In this document: piece by piece, positions 6,149 to 11,305 of the stretch
Position numbering within the stretch: position 1 is the stretch's first letter
Layout: every line of letters begins with the position of its first letter
DNA from: JBBRYB01 sp038238115
GTDB taxonomy: Bacteria; Actinomycetota; Actinomycetes; Propionibacteriales; Nocardioidaceae
Length of the DNA: 11,305 nt
Reading direction: 5' to 3'
Assembly: GCA_038238115.1 (NCBI GenBank)
Contig: JBBRYB010000084.1
Span: 1 to 11,305 of the forward strand
Position numbers and translations under genes: made by a program
The notes under the pieces: generated by a model
Database searches by the model: none
Seen by the model: the letters and a program-made list of their open reading frames with translations, nothing else
What the model was told of the DNA's origin: nothing

Positions 6149-6553
6149 TCAGCCGGACAGGAAGGACAACCGGACTTCGCGCTGGAGGTTGTCGATGTTG
6201 ATGTCGACCAAGCAGATGCTCTGCCAGCTACCGAGGGCCAGCCTGCCGGCGAGCACCGGAACGGTTGCGTAGGGCGGCACGATTGCCGGCAGCACGTGCG
6301 AGCGGCCGTGCCCGGCGCTGCCATGGCGATGGCGCCAGCGGTCATCGGGCGGCAGCAGATCGCGCAGTGCCATCAGCAGGTCGTCGTCGCTTCGGGCCCC
6401 CGTCTCAATGACGGCCAGGCCGGCCGTCGCATGCGGAACGAAGACATGCAGCAGCCCGTCGCCGGCGTCATGGACGAACTCCGCACAGTCCTGGGTGATG
6501 TCGAGAACGACGTCACTTTGGCCGGTGCGATACATCCGCGTCTCGGTACGCAT
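6149..6553 (-). CDS. yjbQ: YjbQ/UPF0047 family protein (secondary thiamine-phosphate synthase-type)
   Basis: A complete 134-residue UPF0047 protein. The family's conserved segments are all present: LLHVFVPHATAGLAVIETG (residues 34-52), SDDDLLMALRDLLPPDD (residues 55-71), the histidine-rich WRHRHGSAGHGRSHVLPAIV (residues 73-92), VPVLAGRLALGSWQSICLVD (residues 98-117), and a final REVRLSFL. The His and Glu residues (H41, E50, H75, H77, H82, H86) form the usual metal-binding cluster. E. coli YjbQ shows weak thiamine phosphate synthase activity, but the true role of the family is open. The ATG at 6553 was preferred because GGGG lies just upstream; the ATG at 6562 adds three residues. No thiamine gene is nearby, so context does not support a pathway. 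Confidence 0.92.
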   Translation of the reverse strand: MRTETRMYRTGQSDVVLDITQDCAEFVHDAGDGLLHVFVPHATAGLAVIETGARSDDDLLMALRDLLPPDDRWRHRHGSAGHGRSHVLPAIVPPYATVPVLAGRLALGSWQSICLVDINIDNLQREVRLSFLSG

Positions 6554-6876
6554 GCGCCCCATGCTGCCAGTCCACGGTTCGACCGGCTGCACAGTTTGGT
6601 TCACCAGGGGGGACGTCGCCACGCTGGGGGCAGCGGCACAGCAGTTCGAACTGTGAGTGGGATTACGCACCATTCGTTGCACATCTCGGTTGGAGCCGGG
6701 CTTCTCGGTGGCGGATGAAGTTGCCAAACTCGCAAGCTCCGGGACGCGGGTGACCTTACGCCTGGGAGTTCGCCCGCAGTAGGCGAAGCTTCTCGGCTGA
6801 TCGAGTAATTACCTTCTGCGCGTTTCGAAAGTGTGTCGGAGTCCTTACCGGTGCGAGCAGAGGCCGTGAACGCCTT
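6554..6876. other. Spacer between yjbQ and the HNH-like gene
   Basis: No gene is supported. It holds a 12-bp perfect palindrome, CAGTTCGAACTG at 6642-6653, about 90 bases upstream of the yjbQ start, which could be an operator. It also holds a 6-bp hairpin, TTCGCC at 6769-6774 and GGCGAA at 6782-6787, about 90 bases after the stop of the HNH-like gene, a weak terminator candidate. Readings through it on both strands are unlike real proteins. Confidence 0.4.
6642..6653. repeat. 12-bp perfect palindrome upstream of yjbQ
   Basis: CAGTTCGAACTG reads the same on both strands. It lies about 90 bases before the yjbQ start, where a regulator could bind. Nothing else ties it to a known operator class. 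Confidence 0.35.
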
Positions 6877-7713
6877 TCACGATCTGTCAACGAGCCGTTG
6901 CGCGCGCCGCGCCAGGGCTCGGGCGCCAATCCGGATGGCAAGCGCGCGCTGACCCATGGACGCTGGCATGACCGTTAAAGGCGTCGTCGGCGCGGTCCAG
7001 AACAGTTCACCCTCGCCAGTGTTGCCCGCCCAATTGAAGCGCGTGCAAATGTCACCAATGTACGAGTAATGCTCATAGCCGACGAGACGGCTGCGCTCCG
7101 AGTCGAGCCAGCCAACCGCTCCTAGCACCCCGATGCCTCGGTCGAAGGTCGGCCCTCCGTCGAGCCGCACCGCCCGATATGCCAGAGACGCCGATTGTTG
7201 CCTGGCCAGCATCAGGCGCGTGTCCACGAGTTCGCCTCCGTCCAGGAAGGTAGCGAACACGTCTGAGGGGGCAAACCCGTTCTCAGCAATCCAGCATGCG
7301 AAGTTCTTCACCGCGTAGCATCCAAGCAGTCGAGCCGATTCCTGCCAATCCGCGCCGTAGATCTGCCGCCAGTCAATCGACTCGCCGCGGGGGAGTCTGC
7401 CCGCGGTGGACTGGAGGAACTCCGCGTATACATCGTATGCCTTGTCGAAGGGCTGGCTGCGGACGTTGTTGCAGCGTTGGCACAGCACCTTGCTGAACTT
7501 CACCGCATCACTGCGCCAGCTCCGCAAGTTGTAAAGATCTTCGCCGTCCCTGCCCAGGTACAACCCTTCGTCGCTCCACATGCGGCGAAGAACGCTTGCC
7601 TTGTGCCGATGTTCGCGGCTATCCGCCACGCCGGCGCACCACCAGCAGACGCCGGTCTGGTCTCGGCGGATGCGGTCGAGATCAGCCTGGCTAGCGGACG
7701 CCGGTTCGGTCAC
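6877..7713 (-). CDS. HNH-like nuclease-fold protein of unknown role
   Basis: A 278-residue protein. The N-terminal part carries a split zinc-binding pattern: CWWC (residues 23-26), SREHRHK (residues 32-38), then LCQRCNNVRSQPFD (residues 77-90). This CxxC - EH - CxxCN layout is that of HNH/McrA-type endonuclease domains, with H35 as candidate general base and N82 as the HNH asparagine. The rest (residues 100-278) is mixed alpha/beta with no known domain; it includes WQESARLLGCYAVKNFACWI and a basic C-terminal helix (RIGARALARRAQRL). The GTG at 7713 is the first plausible start upstream of the domain. It lacks a ribosome-binding site, and an IS3 end lies 49 bases upstream, so the native start or promoter may be lost. 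The reading continues back into IS3 sequence, to 7833. Its role could be defence, mobile-element nuclease or repair. Confidence 0.7.
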   Translation of the reverse strand: MTEPASASQADLDRIRRDQTGVCWWCAGVADSREHRHKASVLRRMWSDEGLYLGRDGEDLYNLRSWRSDAVKFSKVLCQRCNNVRSQPFDKAYDVYAEFLQSTAGRLPRGESIDWRQIYGADWQESARLLGCYAVKNFACWIAENGFAPSDVFATFLDGGELVDTRLMLARQQSASLAYRAVRLDGGPTFDRGIGVLGAVGWLDSERSRLVGYEHYSYIGDICTRFNWAGNTGEGELFWTAPTTPLTVMPASMGQRALAIRIGARALARRAQRLVDRS

Positions 7714-7762
7714 GATAAGAGTGTTGCAGGCGTCACCGATAGTCCAATCGCGCAAACGGGAC

Positions 7763-8032
7763 TGCCAGGTTCTGGTTGACACTCTGGGTGCGTGGTTCCC
7801 CAGCCGCGAGTGCGGCTGAGTTGATGGTCTCAAACTCGATCGGGGTAACTGTGCCGACGGCGGCTTGGCGTCTTCGGCAGTAGTAGGTCTTCTCGATCCA
7901 GTTCACGATGGCGAGGCGGAGTTCCTCAAGGGTTTCCCCGCGCTTCTTGTCCAAAACGTCCTTCTGCAGGAGCGCGAAGAACGACTCCGTGGCGGCGTTG
8001 TCCCCGCACGCGCCGACACTGCCCATTGAGCC
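7763..8032 (-). mobile_element. IS3-family element remnant, 3' end of the orfB transposase gene
   Basis: On the minus strand, from the junction at 8032, the peptide SMGSVGACGDNAATESFFAL is followed by LLQKDVLDKKRGETLEELRLAIVNWIE and RRRQAAVGTVTPIEFETINSAALAA. This is the C-terminal third of an IS3-family OrfB integrase (rve domain), including the last catalytic Glu in the ESFF motif and the final 'lG..tPiefE' motif. The usual stop after ALAA has become GGG and the reading runs on. The element probably ends at TGCCAGGTTCTGGTTGACAC (from 7763, plus strand), which starts with the TG typical of IS3 ends. OrfA, most of orfB and the other terminus are missing. At 8032 it abuts a shortened IS6 element. 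Confidence 0.85.
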
Positions 8033-8255
8033 GGCTCTGTTGGACCCACCGGTAGATGGTGACGTGGTCCACCCTGACGCCACGCTCGGCGAGCAGCTCT
8101 TCGATGTCCCGATGGGACAAGCCGTACCGCAGGCACCACCGCACCGCCAGCGAGATCACCTCGCGAAGGAAGCGATAACCAGCGAACGCCGAGGTCGAAG
8201 ACGACGTCGTAGCACCAGTCTGGCGCTCGGCCTGATCACCCAACGCAACAGAGCC
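8033..8255 (-). mobile_element. Shortened IS6-family element (223 bp) with both tips, transposase N-terminus only
   Basis: Read from 8255 on the minus strand, it begins GGCTCTGTTGCGTTG, three bases and GATC, the terminal signature of the IS6 elements in this window. The transposase N-terminal domain follows: SSTSAFAGYRFLREVISLAV, RWCLRYGLSHRDIEELLAER and GVRVDHVTIYRWVQ, the last two covering the helix-turn-helix. The start codon appears changed (ACG where the full element has GTG). Similarity to the transposase ends just after YRWVQ, and the element finishes with CAACAGAGCC (plus strand GGCTCTGTTG at 8033-8042), the same ten bases as its other tip in inverted orientation. It therefore looks like an internally deleted IS6 copy bounded by inverted tips, joined to the IS3 remnant. 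The 8-bp flanks do not match, so no target duplication is visible. Confidence 0.75.
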
Positions 8256-8381
8256 CCTGCTCGAACGGGACTTTCGGCACTCGATTCGGCTGCGCATCGG
8301 CGTACGTTGGAAGTAACGGCCGGCATCTTGCCTGCCGCAGTGCCGGATCTGCCAGCCGGTGAAGTCCCAGGAGCCTGCCCC

Positions 8382-9221
8382 GTGAACATCATCGTCCTCG
8401 TCGTCGTGGTCGCCGTCCTCTTGGCGTTGGCCCTCGTGCTCGCGCTGCGTGTTGTGAAGCAGTATGAGGAGGGCGTGCTCTTCCGGCTCGGAAGGCTGGT
8501 CGGCACCCGGGGACCTGGACTGCGGGTGATCATCCCCGTGGTCGACGTGCTCCACCGGGTGTCCCTCCGGATCGTGACGATGCCGATCCAGTCACAGGGG
8601 ATCATCACCCGCGACAACGTCAGCGTCGACGTCTCGGCCGTCGCCTACTTCAAGGTCGTCGACGCCACCAAGTCGGTCGTCGCGATCGAGAACGTGTACG
8701 CCGCCATCGACCAGATCGCCCAGACCACGCTGCGCAAGGTCGTCGGCCAGCACACTCTGGATGAGACGCTGTCGGAGACCGATCGGATCAACCTGGACAT
8801 CCGCGAGATCCTCGACGTCAGCACGGTTGACTGGGGTGTCGAGGTCACGCTGGTCGAGCTCAAGGACATCCAGCTGCCCGACAGCATGAAGCGGGCCATG
8901 GCCCGCCAGGCCGAGGCCGAGCGGGAGAAGCGCGCCAAGATCATCAACGCGGAGGGCGAGTCGCTCGCGGCGGCCGCGCTCGGCGACGCAGCCGACATCA
9001 TGGCAGCGCACCCGATCGCACTCCAGCTGCGAAACCTGCAGAGCATGGTGGAGATCGGCGTCGACAAGAACACGACCGTGGTCTTCCCGGCGCCGCTGAT
9101 GAGCACCATCGCCGAACTGGGCACCTTCCTGGCCCGCGAGACCGCGGCTGCTTCCGGGCAGATCCCTCAGGCGACGCCCGCCCGGCCGGACGGGGTGCTC
9201 AACGGGGCTTCAGCGAGCTGA
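8382..9221 (+). CDS. Slipin/stomatin-like SPFH (band 7) membrane protein
   Basis: A 279-residue protein starting at a GTG with AGGAG (8369-8373) 8 bases upstream, which settles the start against longer readings that run through the IS6 remnant. Residues 2-22 form one hydrophobic membrane segment (NIIVLVVVVAVLLALALVLAL). The SPFH/PHB domain follows with VVKQYEEGVLFRLGRLVGTR and PGLRVIIPVVDVLHRVSLR, then TRDNVSVDVSAVAYFKVVDA and ETDRINLDIREILD. A charged coiled coil (KRAMARQAEAEREKRAKIINAEGE, about residues 168-191) and a conserved C-terminal oligomerisation segment (VVFPAPLMSTI) end the family region. A short Gly/Ala tail follows. Such proteins form membrane microdomain oligomers and often sit beside an NfeD gene; none is seen here. 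The inserted IS remnants end about 127 bases upstream. Confidence 0.95.
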   Translation: MNIIVLVVVVAVLLALALVLALRVVKQYEEGVLFRLGRLVGTRGPGLRVIIPVVDVLHRVSLRIVTMPIQSQGIITRDNVSVDVSAVAYFKVVDATKSVVAIENVYAAIDQIAQTTLRKVVGQHTLDETLSETDRINLDIREILDVSTVDWGVEVTLVELKDIQLPDSMKRAMARQAEAEREKRAKIINAEGESLAAAALGDAADIMAAHPIALQLRNLQSMVEIGVDKNTTVVFPAPLMSTIAELGTFLARETAAASGQIPQATPARPDGVLNGASAS

Positions 9222-9226
9222 AGCCC
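9205..9226 (+). terminator. Hairpin terminator overlapping the slipin stop codon
   Basis: GGGCTTCAG at 9205-9213 pairs exactly with CTGAAGCCC at 9218-9226 around a 4-base loop (10 bp if the two loop-edge bases pair). The TGA stop at 9219-9221 lies inside the right arm. A second, competing GCCCG/CGGGC pairing follows directly. There is no T-tract, as in many actinobacterial terminators. The gene ahead and the convergent gene after it suit a termination role. Confidence 0.6.
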
Positions 9227-9370
9227 GCCGTGCGGGCCTGATGTAGGGCTCCTTGTCGCTCACCGAGGAAGCGCTGCCCTGACTGACAGCCGCTGCTGCC
9301 ACGGGACTACAGCCGATTCTTCGCAATCTGGTGGGCCGTCGGCTCGGCAATATTGCTGTCCGTGGCTAAC

Positions 9371-9805
9371 TCAGGACAGGGCGGCAAGCAGTTCCGCCTT
9401 CGGCTTGTTCGACAGCCCGACCAGTCCCCTGGCGCGGGCCTCAGCCCTGAGCTGGACGACGCTCCACGTCGCGTCCGGCACCGCGACACCATCGGCGGTC
9501 GCTGCCTCGGCCACCGGCCGGGCCGAAGCCGTCGCTTCCATCGGCTCAGTGGCCCGAACCGGCTTCAGGGCAGCTGAGCCGCGATCCAGCTTCTGCTGGA
9601 GCTTCTCGGCACGCGCCCCAGCCCGCGAGGCCGACCTTCTCTGCGCCTTCGCCTCCGTCTTCCAACGCTCCGCCCGATCCTTGGCCTTCGCCAGCTTCTT
9701 CTCGCTCCTGGTTAGCTGGCCCCGCACGGTGGACAGACTCTTCTTCAGTTCATTCTGCTTCGCGCTGGACTTCTCGATCACGCGCTTCTGCCTCTTGCTG
9801 CTCAT
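9371..9805 (-). CDS. Lys/Arg-rich coiled-coil protein with C-terminal SAP/Rho-N-like motif
   Basis: A 144-residue protein. The N-terminal half (about residues 1-75) is highly charged and heptad-like: KRQKRVIEKSSAKQNELKKS, then LTRSEKKLAKAKDRAERWKT, with EKLQQKLD at the end, indicating a basic coiled coil. A short Ala/Pro/Thr linker follows. The C-terminus, VVQLRAEARARGLVGLSNKP plus KAELLAAL, fits the helix-extended loop-helix of SAP or Rho N-terminal domains, which bind nucleic acid or mediate contacts in nucleoid-associated proteins. The ATG at 9805 has AGGA just upstream. Convergent with the slipin gene. The IS6 element begins 106 bases upstream of the start, so its upstream control region may be shortened. 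Function is unknown; a DNA- or RNA-binding role is inferred. Confidence 0.8.
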   Translation of the reverse strand: MSSKRQKRVIEKSSAKQNELKKSLSTVRGQLTRSEKKLAKAKDRAERWKTEAKAQRRSASRAGARAEKLQQKLDRGSAALKPVRATEPMEATASARPVAEAATADGVAVPDATWSVVQLRAEARARGLVGLSNKPKAELLAALS

Positions 9806-9911
9806 GGGTCCTCGTTCGTCGGTGGTTGACTCAAGGTGAAGCGTCCAAGCCGAACCTATCCCAGACTGAAGTGGCCGTCGGACGGGAGAAGGCGACGGGG
9901 CAACATCGCCG

Positions 9912-9933
9912 GGCACTGTTGCGTTGAGAGATC
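9912..9933 (+). repeat. Left terminal inverted repeat of the IS6 element
   Basis: GGCACTGTTGCGTTG followed by AGA and GATC. It matches the complement of the right terminus at 20 of 22 positions; the two differences lie in the three-base spacer before GATC. Confidence 0.9.
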
Positions 9934-9956
9934 CTGGGGGAGGCGAAGATGACCCG

Positions 9957-10656
9957 GTGACTTCTTCCAACTCGGCTTCGGCGTTCGCGGGGTTCCGGTT
10001 TCCACCCGAGGTGATCGCGGTTGCGGTCCGGTGGTATCTGCGGTACGGCTTGTCCTATCGTGACGTCGAGGAGCTGCTCGCCGAGCGCGGTGTGGTCGTC
10101 GATCACGTCACGGTCTATCGGTGGGTGCAGCGGTTCACGCCCGAGTTCGTCGAGGCGGCGCGTACGAGTCGCCACTGCCCTGGTGACCGGTGGTTCGTCG
10201 ATGAGACGTATGTCAAGGTGGCCGGCCGGTGGACCTACCTGTACCGGGCCATCGACCAGCACGGACAAGTCGTAGACATCTGGCTGTCACGCAAGCGTGA
10301 CTTGACGGCGGCACGGACGTTCTTCACCCGTGCACTCGCCTGGGGGACGGTGCCCGTCGAGGTGACAACGGACCAAGCGGCCGCCTGCCTACCCGCGGGT
10401 TCTGGACGAGTTGATCCCGTCGGCGCTCCATACCACGGAGCAGTACGCGAACAACGGGGTCGAGGTCGACCATGGCCGATTGAAAGCCAGGCTCCGACCG
10501 ATGCGCGGCCTCAAGCAATTCCGGTCGGCTCAGATCCTCGCCGCTGGTCATGCTTTCGTGCAGAACATCCGACGGGGCCACTACGAGATCGCTGTCGATC
10601 AACCGGGCCGGGAACGTCTTCGTGTCGCCTTCGACGAACTGGCTCTTGCCATCTGA
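9957..10656 (+). pseudogene. IS6-family DDE transposase, frameshifted by a 4-bp duplication
   Basis: From the GTG at 9957 (GGGGGAGG at 9935-9942 upstream) the protein has the IS6 N-terminus (SASAFAGFRFPPEVI), a helix-turn-helix (SYRDVEELLAERGVVVDHVTVYRWVQ, residues 33-58) and the DDE catalytic domain: first Asp in WFVDETYVKV (D82) and second Asp in VEVTTDQ (D139). Shortly after, GCCTGCCT at 10383-10390 carries an extra GCCT. Without it the frame reads AAAYPRVLDEL and continues into HTTEQYANNGVEVDHGRLKA, which holds the catalytic Glu, and on to the stop at 10654-10656. With it, translation leaves the frame before the catalytic Glu, so this copy should be inactive unless frameshifting rescues it. 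Restored length would be about 232 residues, normal for IS6. Confidence 0.9.
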
Positions 10657-10698
10657 CCGAGCCCACCCACTGCCGAAACCATGCCTCACGCGACCCGC

Positions 10699-10720
10699 GA
10701 TCCCGCAACGCAACAGTGCC
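10699..10720 (+). repeat. Right terminal inverted repeat of the IS6 element
   Basis: GATC, CCG, then CAACGCAACAGTGCC, the inverted partner of the left end with two mismatches. It marks the exact junction with the second transposase gene beginning at 10721. Confidence 0.9.
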
Positions 10721-11186
10721 TCTACCGGTGGGTTCAACGGTTCACACCCGCGTTCGTCGAGGCGGCACGGACCTGCCGTCACGTGCCGGGTGACCGCTGG
10801 TTCGTCGACGAGACCTACGTCAAGGTCAACGGACGGTGGACCTATCTGTACCGGGCGGTCGACCAGTACCGGCAGGTCATCGACGTGTGGCTGTCCACCA
10901 GGCGCGACCTAACTGCCGCTCGGGCGTTCTTCCACCGTGCACTCGCCACCGGCGCCGTGCCGGTCGAGGTGACCACGGACCGGGCACCGGCCTATCAGCG
11001 AGTCCTCGACGAGCTCGTCCCGACCGCCCTGCACACCACGGAGCTATACGCCAACAACAGAGTCGAAGCAGACCACGGCCGGTTCAAAGCCCGCCTACGA
11101 CCGATGCGCGGCTTGAAGACCTTCCGATCGACTCGCATCGTTGCCACCGGCCACGCGTTCGTGCAGAACCTCAGACACGGCCACTA
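10721..11186 (+). pseudogene. Second IS6-family transposase, missing both ends
   Basis: The sequence begins inside the gene with LYRWVQRFTPAFVEAART and continues through WFVDETYVKV, VEVTTDRAPAYQRVLDEL, HTTELYANNRVEADHGRFKA and HAFVQNLRHGHYE. All three catalytic acidic residues (FVDET, TTD, VEADH) are kept in one frame, but the N-terminal domain and most of the helix-turn-helix are absent. The 3' end is replaced at about 11187 by the IS3 terminus, so the last residues (PPRVWWRV, stop at 11215-11217) come from IS3 sequence. An ATG at 10681 in the right end of the neighbouring element is in frame and would add 13 foreign residues, but no ribosome-binding site precedes it. Codons and residues differ often from the copy at 9957, so it is a related but distinct element, not a fresh duplicate. 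Confidence 0.88.
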
Positions 11187-11305
11187 TGAACCGCCCCGGG
11201 TCTGGTGGAGGGTCTGATTCCACGAAAGGGTGGACTCATGCCAGCACCGAGGAAGTATCCGCAGGAGTTGCGGGACCGGGCGCAGCGGCTTGTCGCTGAG
11301 GCTCG
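11187..11305 (+). mobile_element. IS3-family element, left end, continuing past the window
   Basis: IS6 similarity stops at about 11188 and is replaced by TGAACCGCCCCGGGTCTGG, a plausible IS3 terminus beginning with TG, followed 50 bases later by a typical IS3 orfA start. The terminus differs from that of the IS3 remnant at 7763, so two different IS3-type elements are present. Its position inside the second IS6 transposase shows it arrived after that element. Confidence 0.75.
11238..11305 (+). CDS. IS3-family transposase OrfA, N-terminal fragment
   Basis: ATG at 11238 with AGGGTGG (11227-11233) close upstream. The first residues, MPAPRKYPQELRDRAQRLVA, are the standard opening of the IS3-family OrfA helix-turn-helix protein, which binds the element's ends and is normally fused to OrfB by programmed -1 frameshifting. 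The window ends after 22 codons, so completeness cannot be judged. Confidence 0.85.
   Translation, partial: MPAPRKYPQELRDRAQRLVAEA

Larger units (their letters stand above)
9912..10720 (+). mobile_element. Complete IS6-family insertion sequence, 809 bp
   Basis: The element runs from GGCACTGTTGCGTTG at 9912 to its reverse complement ending at 10720, with one transposase gene between, broken by a frameshift. The length fits the 700-900 bp of IS6 elements. Flanking octamers (ATCGCCGG before, TCTACCGG after) do not match, so it is not a simple insertion with an 8-bp target duplication. A cointegrate, deletion or recombination event formed at least one of its borders. The right border is joined base to base with the interior of a second IS6 transposase gene. 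Confidence 0.9.

Noticed and set aside
7908..8381. N-terminal extension of the slipin gene through the IS remnants
   Set aside because: It reads antisense to the IS6 and IS3 genes. The GTG at 8382 has a good ribosome-binding site and gives the normal slipin N-terminus.
9347..9356. AT-centred palindrome GCAATATTGC in the slipin/SAP spacer
   Set aside because: It is short, isolated and between convergent genes, with no promoter context.
10681..11217. Hybrid ORF reading from the IS6 right end into the second transposase as a new fusion protein
   Set aside because: The frame is open, but no ribosome-binding site precedes the ATG and the product lacks the DNA-binding domain; a junction accident is more likely than a functional fusion.
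1..11305. CRISPR arrays, tRNA or rRNA genes, phage attachment sites
   Set aside because: No regularly spaced repeats, cloverleaf-type sequence, rRNA motifs or att-like direct repeats were seen on either strand.

Overview
The window is high-GC DNA with the codon bias and gene families of Actinomycetota: a DP-rich slipin, YjbQ/UPF0047, a RibD C-terminal dihydrofolate reductase-like protein, and VOC and GNAT families of actinobacterial type. The genus cannot be fixed from the sequence. Gene density is low, several genes are frameshifted, and insertion sequence (IS) debris is common, so this looks like an accessory or decaying chromosomal or plasmid region.

Layout. From 1 to about 2620 lie the 3' end of a VOC gene (+), an intact VOC gene (-), an aminoglycoside phosphotransferase-family kinase (-) and a GNAT acetyltransferase (-) broken by an extra base. 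An IS6-family left-end fragment follows at 3023-3129, just inside an apparent gene start. From 3430 to 5580 there are a dihydrofolate reductase-like gene (+), a small Pro/Asp/Glu-rich ORF (+), a second frameshifted GNAT gene (+) and a VOC pseudogene with at least three frame changes (-). From 5671 to 7713, all on the minus strand, there are a 61-residue Cys-rich membrane protein, a doubtful secreted ORF, yjbQ, and an HNH-like protein of unknown role.

From 7763 to 8255 an IS3-family orfB 3' end abuts a 223-bp shortened IS6 element. A slipin gene (+) and a coiled-coil/SAP-like gene (-) follow. The right end is an IS cluster: a full-length 809-bp IS6 element (9912-10720) with 22-bp inverted repeats and a transposase broken by a 4-bp duplication, joined directly to the inside of a second IS6 transposase gene (10721-11186), which is itself cut by the left end of an IS3 element running off the window.

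How the parts fit. The VOC, APH-like, GNAT and DHFR-like genes are all small-molecule modification or tolerance types, but no operon or pathway links them. I did not find a complete new defence or biosynthetic system. The strongest signals are the nested IS6/IS3 architecture, an IS6 subtype sharing a terminal GGC..CTGTTGCGTTG-N3-GATC signature in four elements, the repeated frameshift decay of small enzyme genes, and the HNH-like orphan gene beside an IS3 end.
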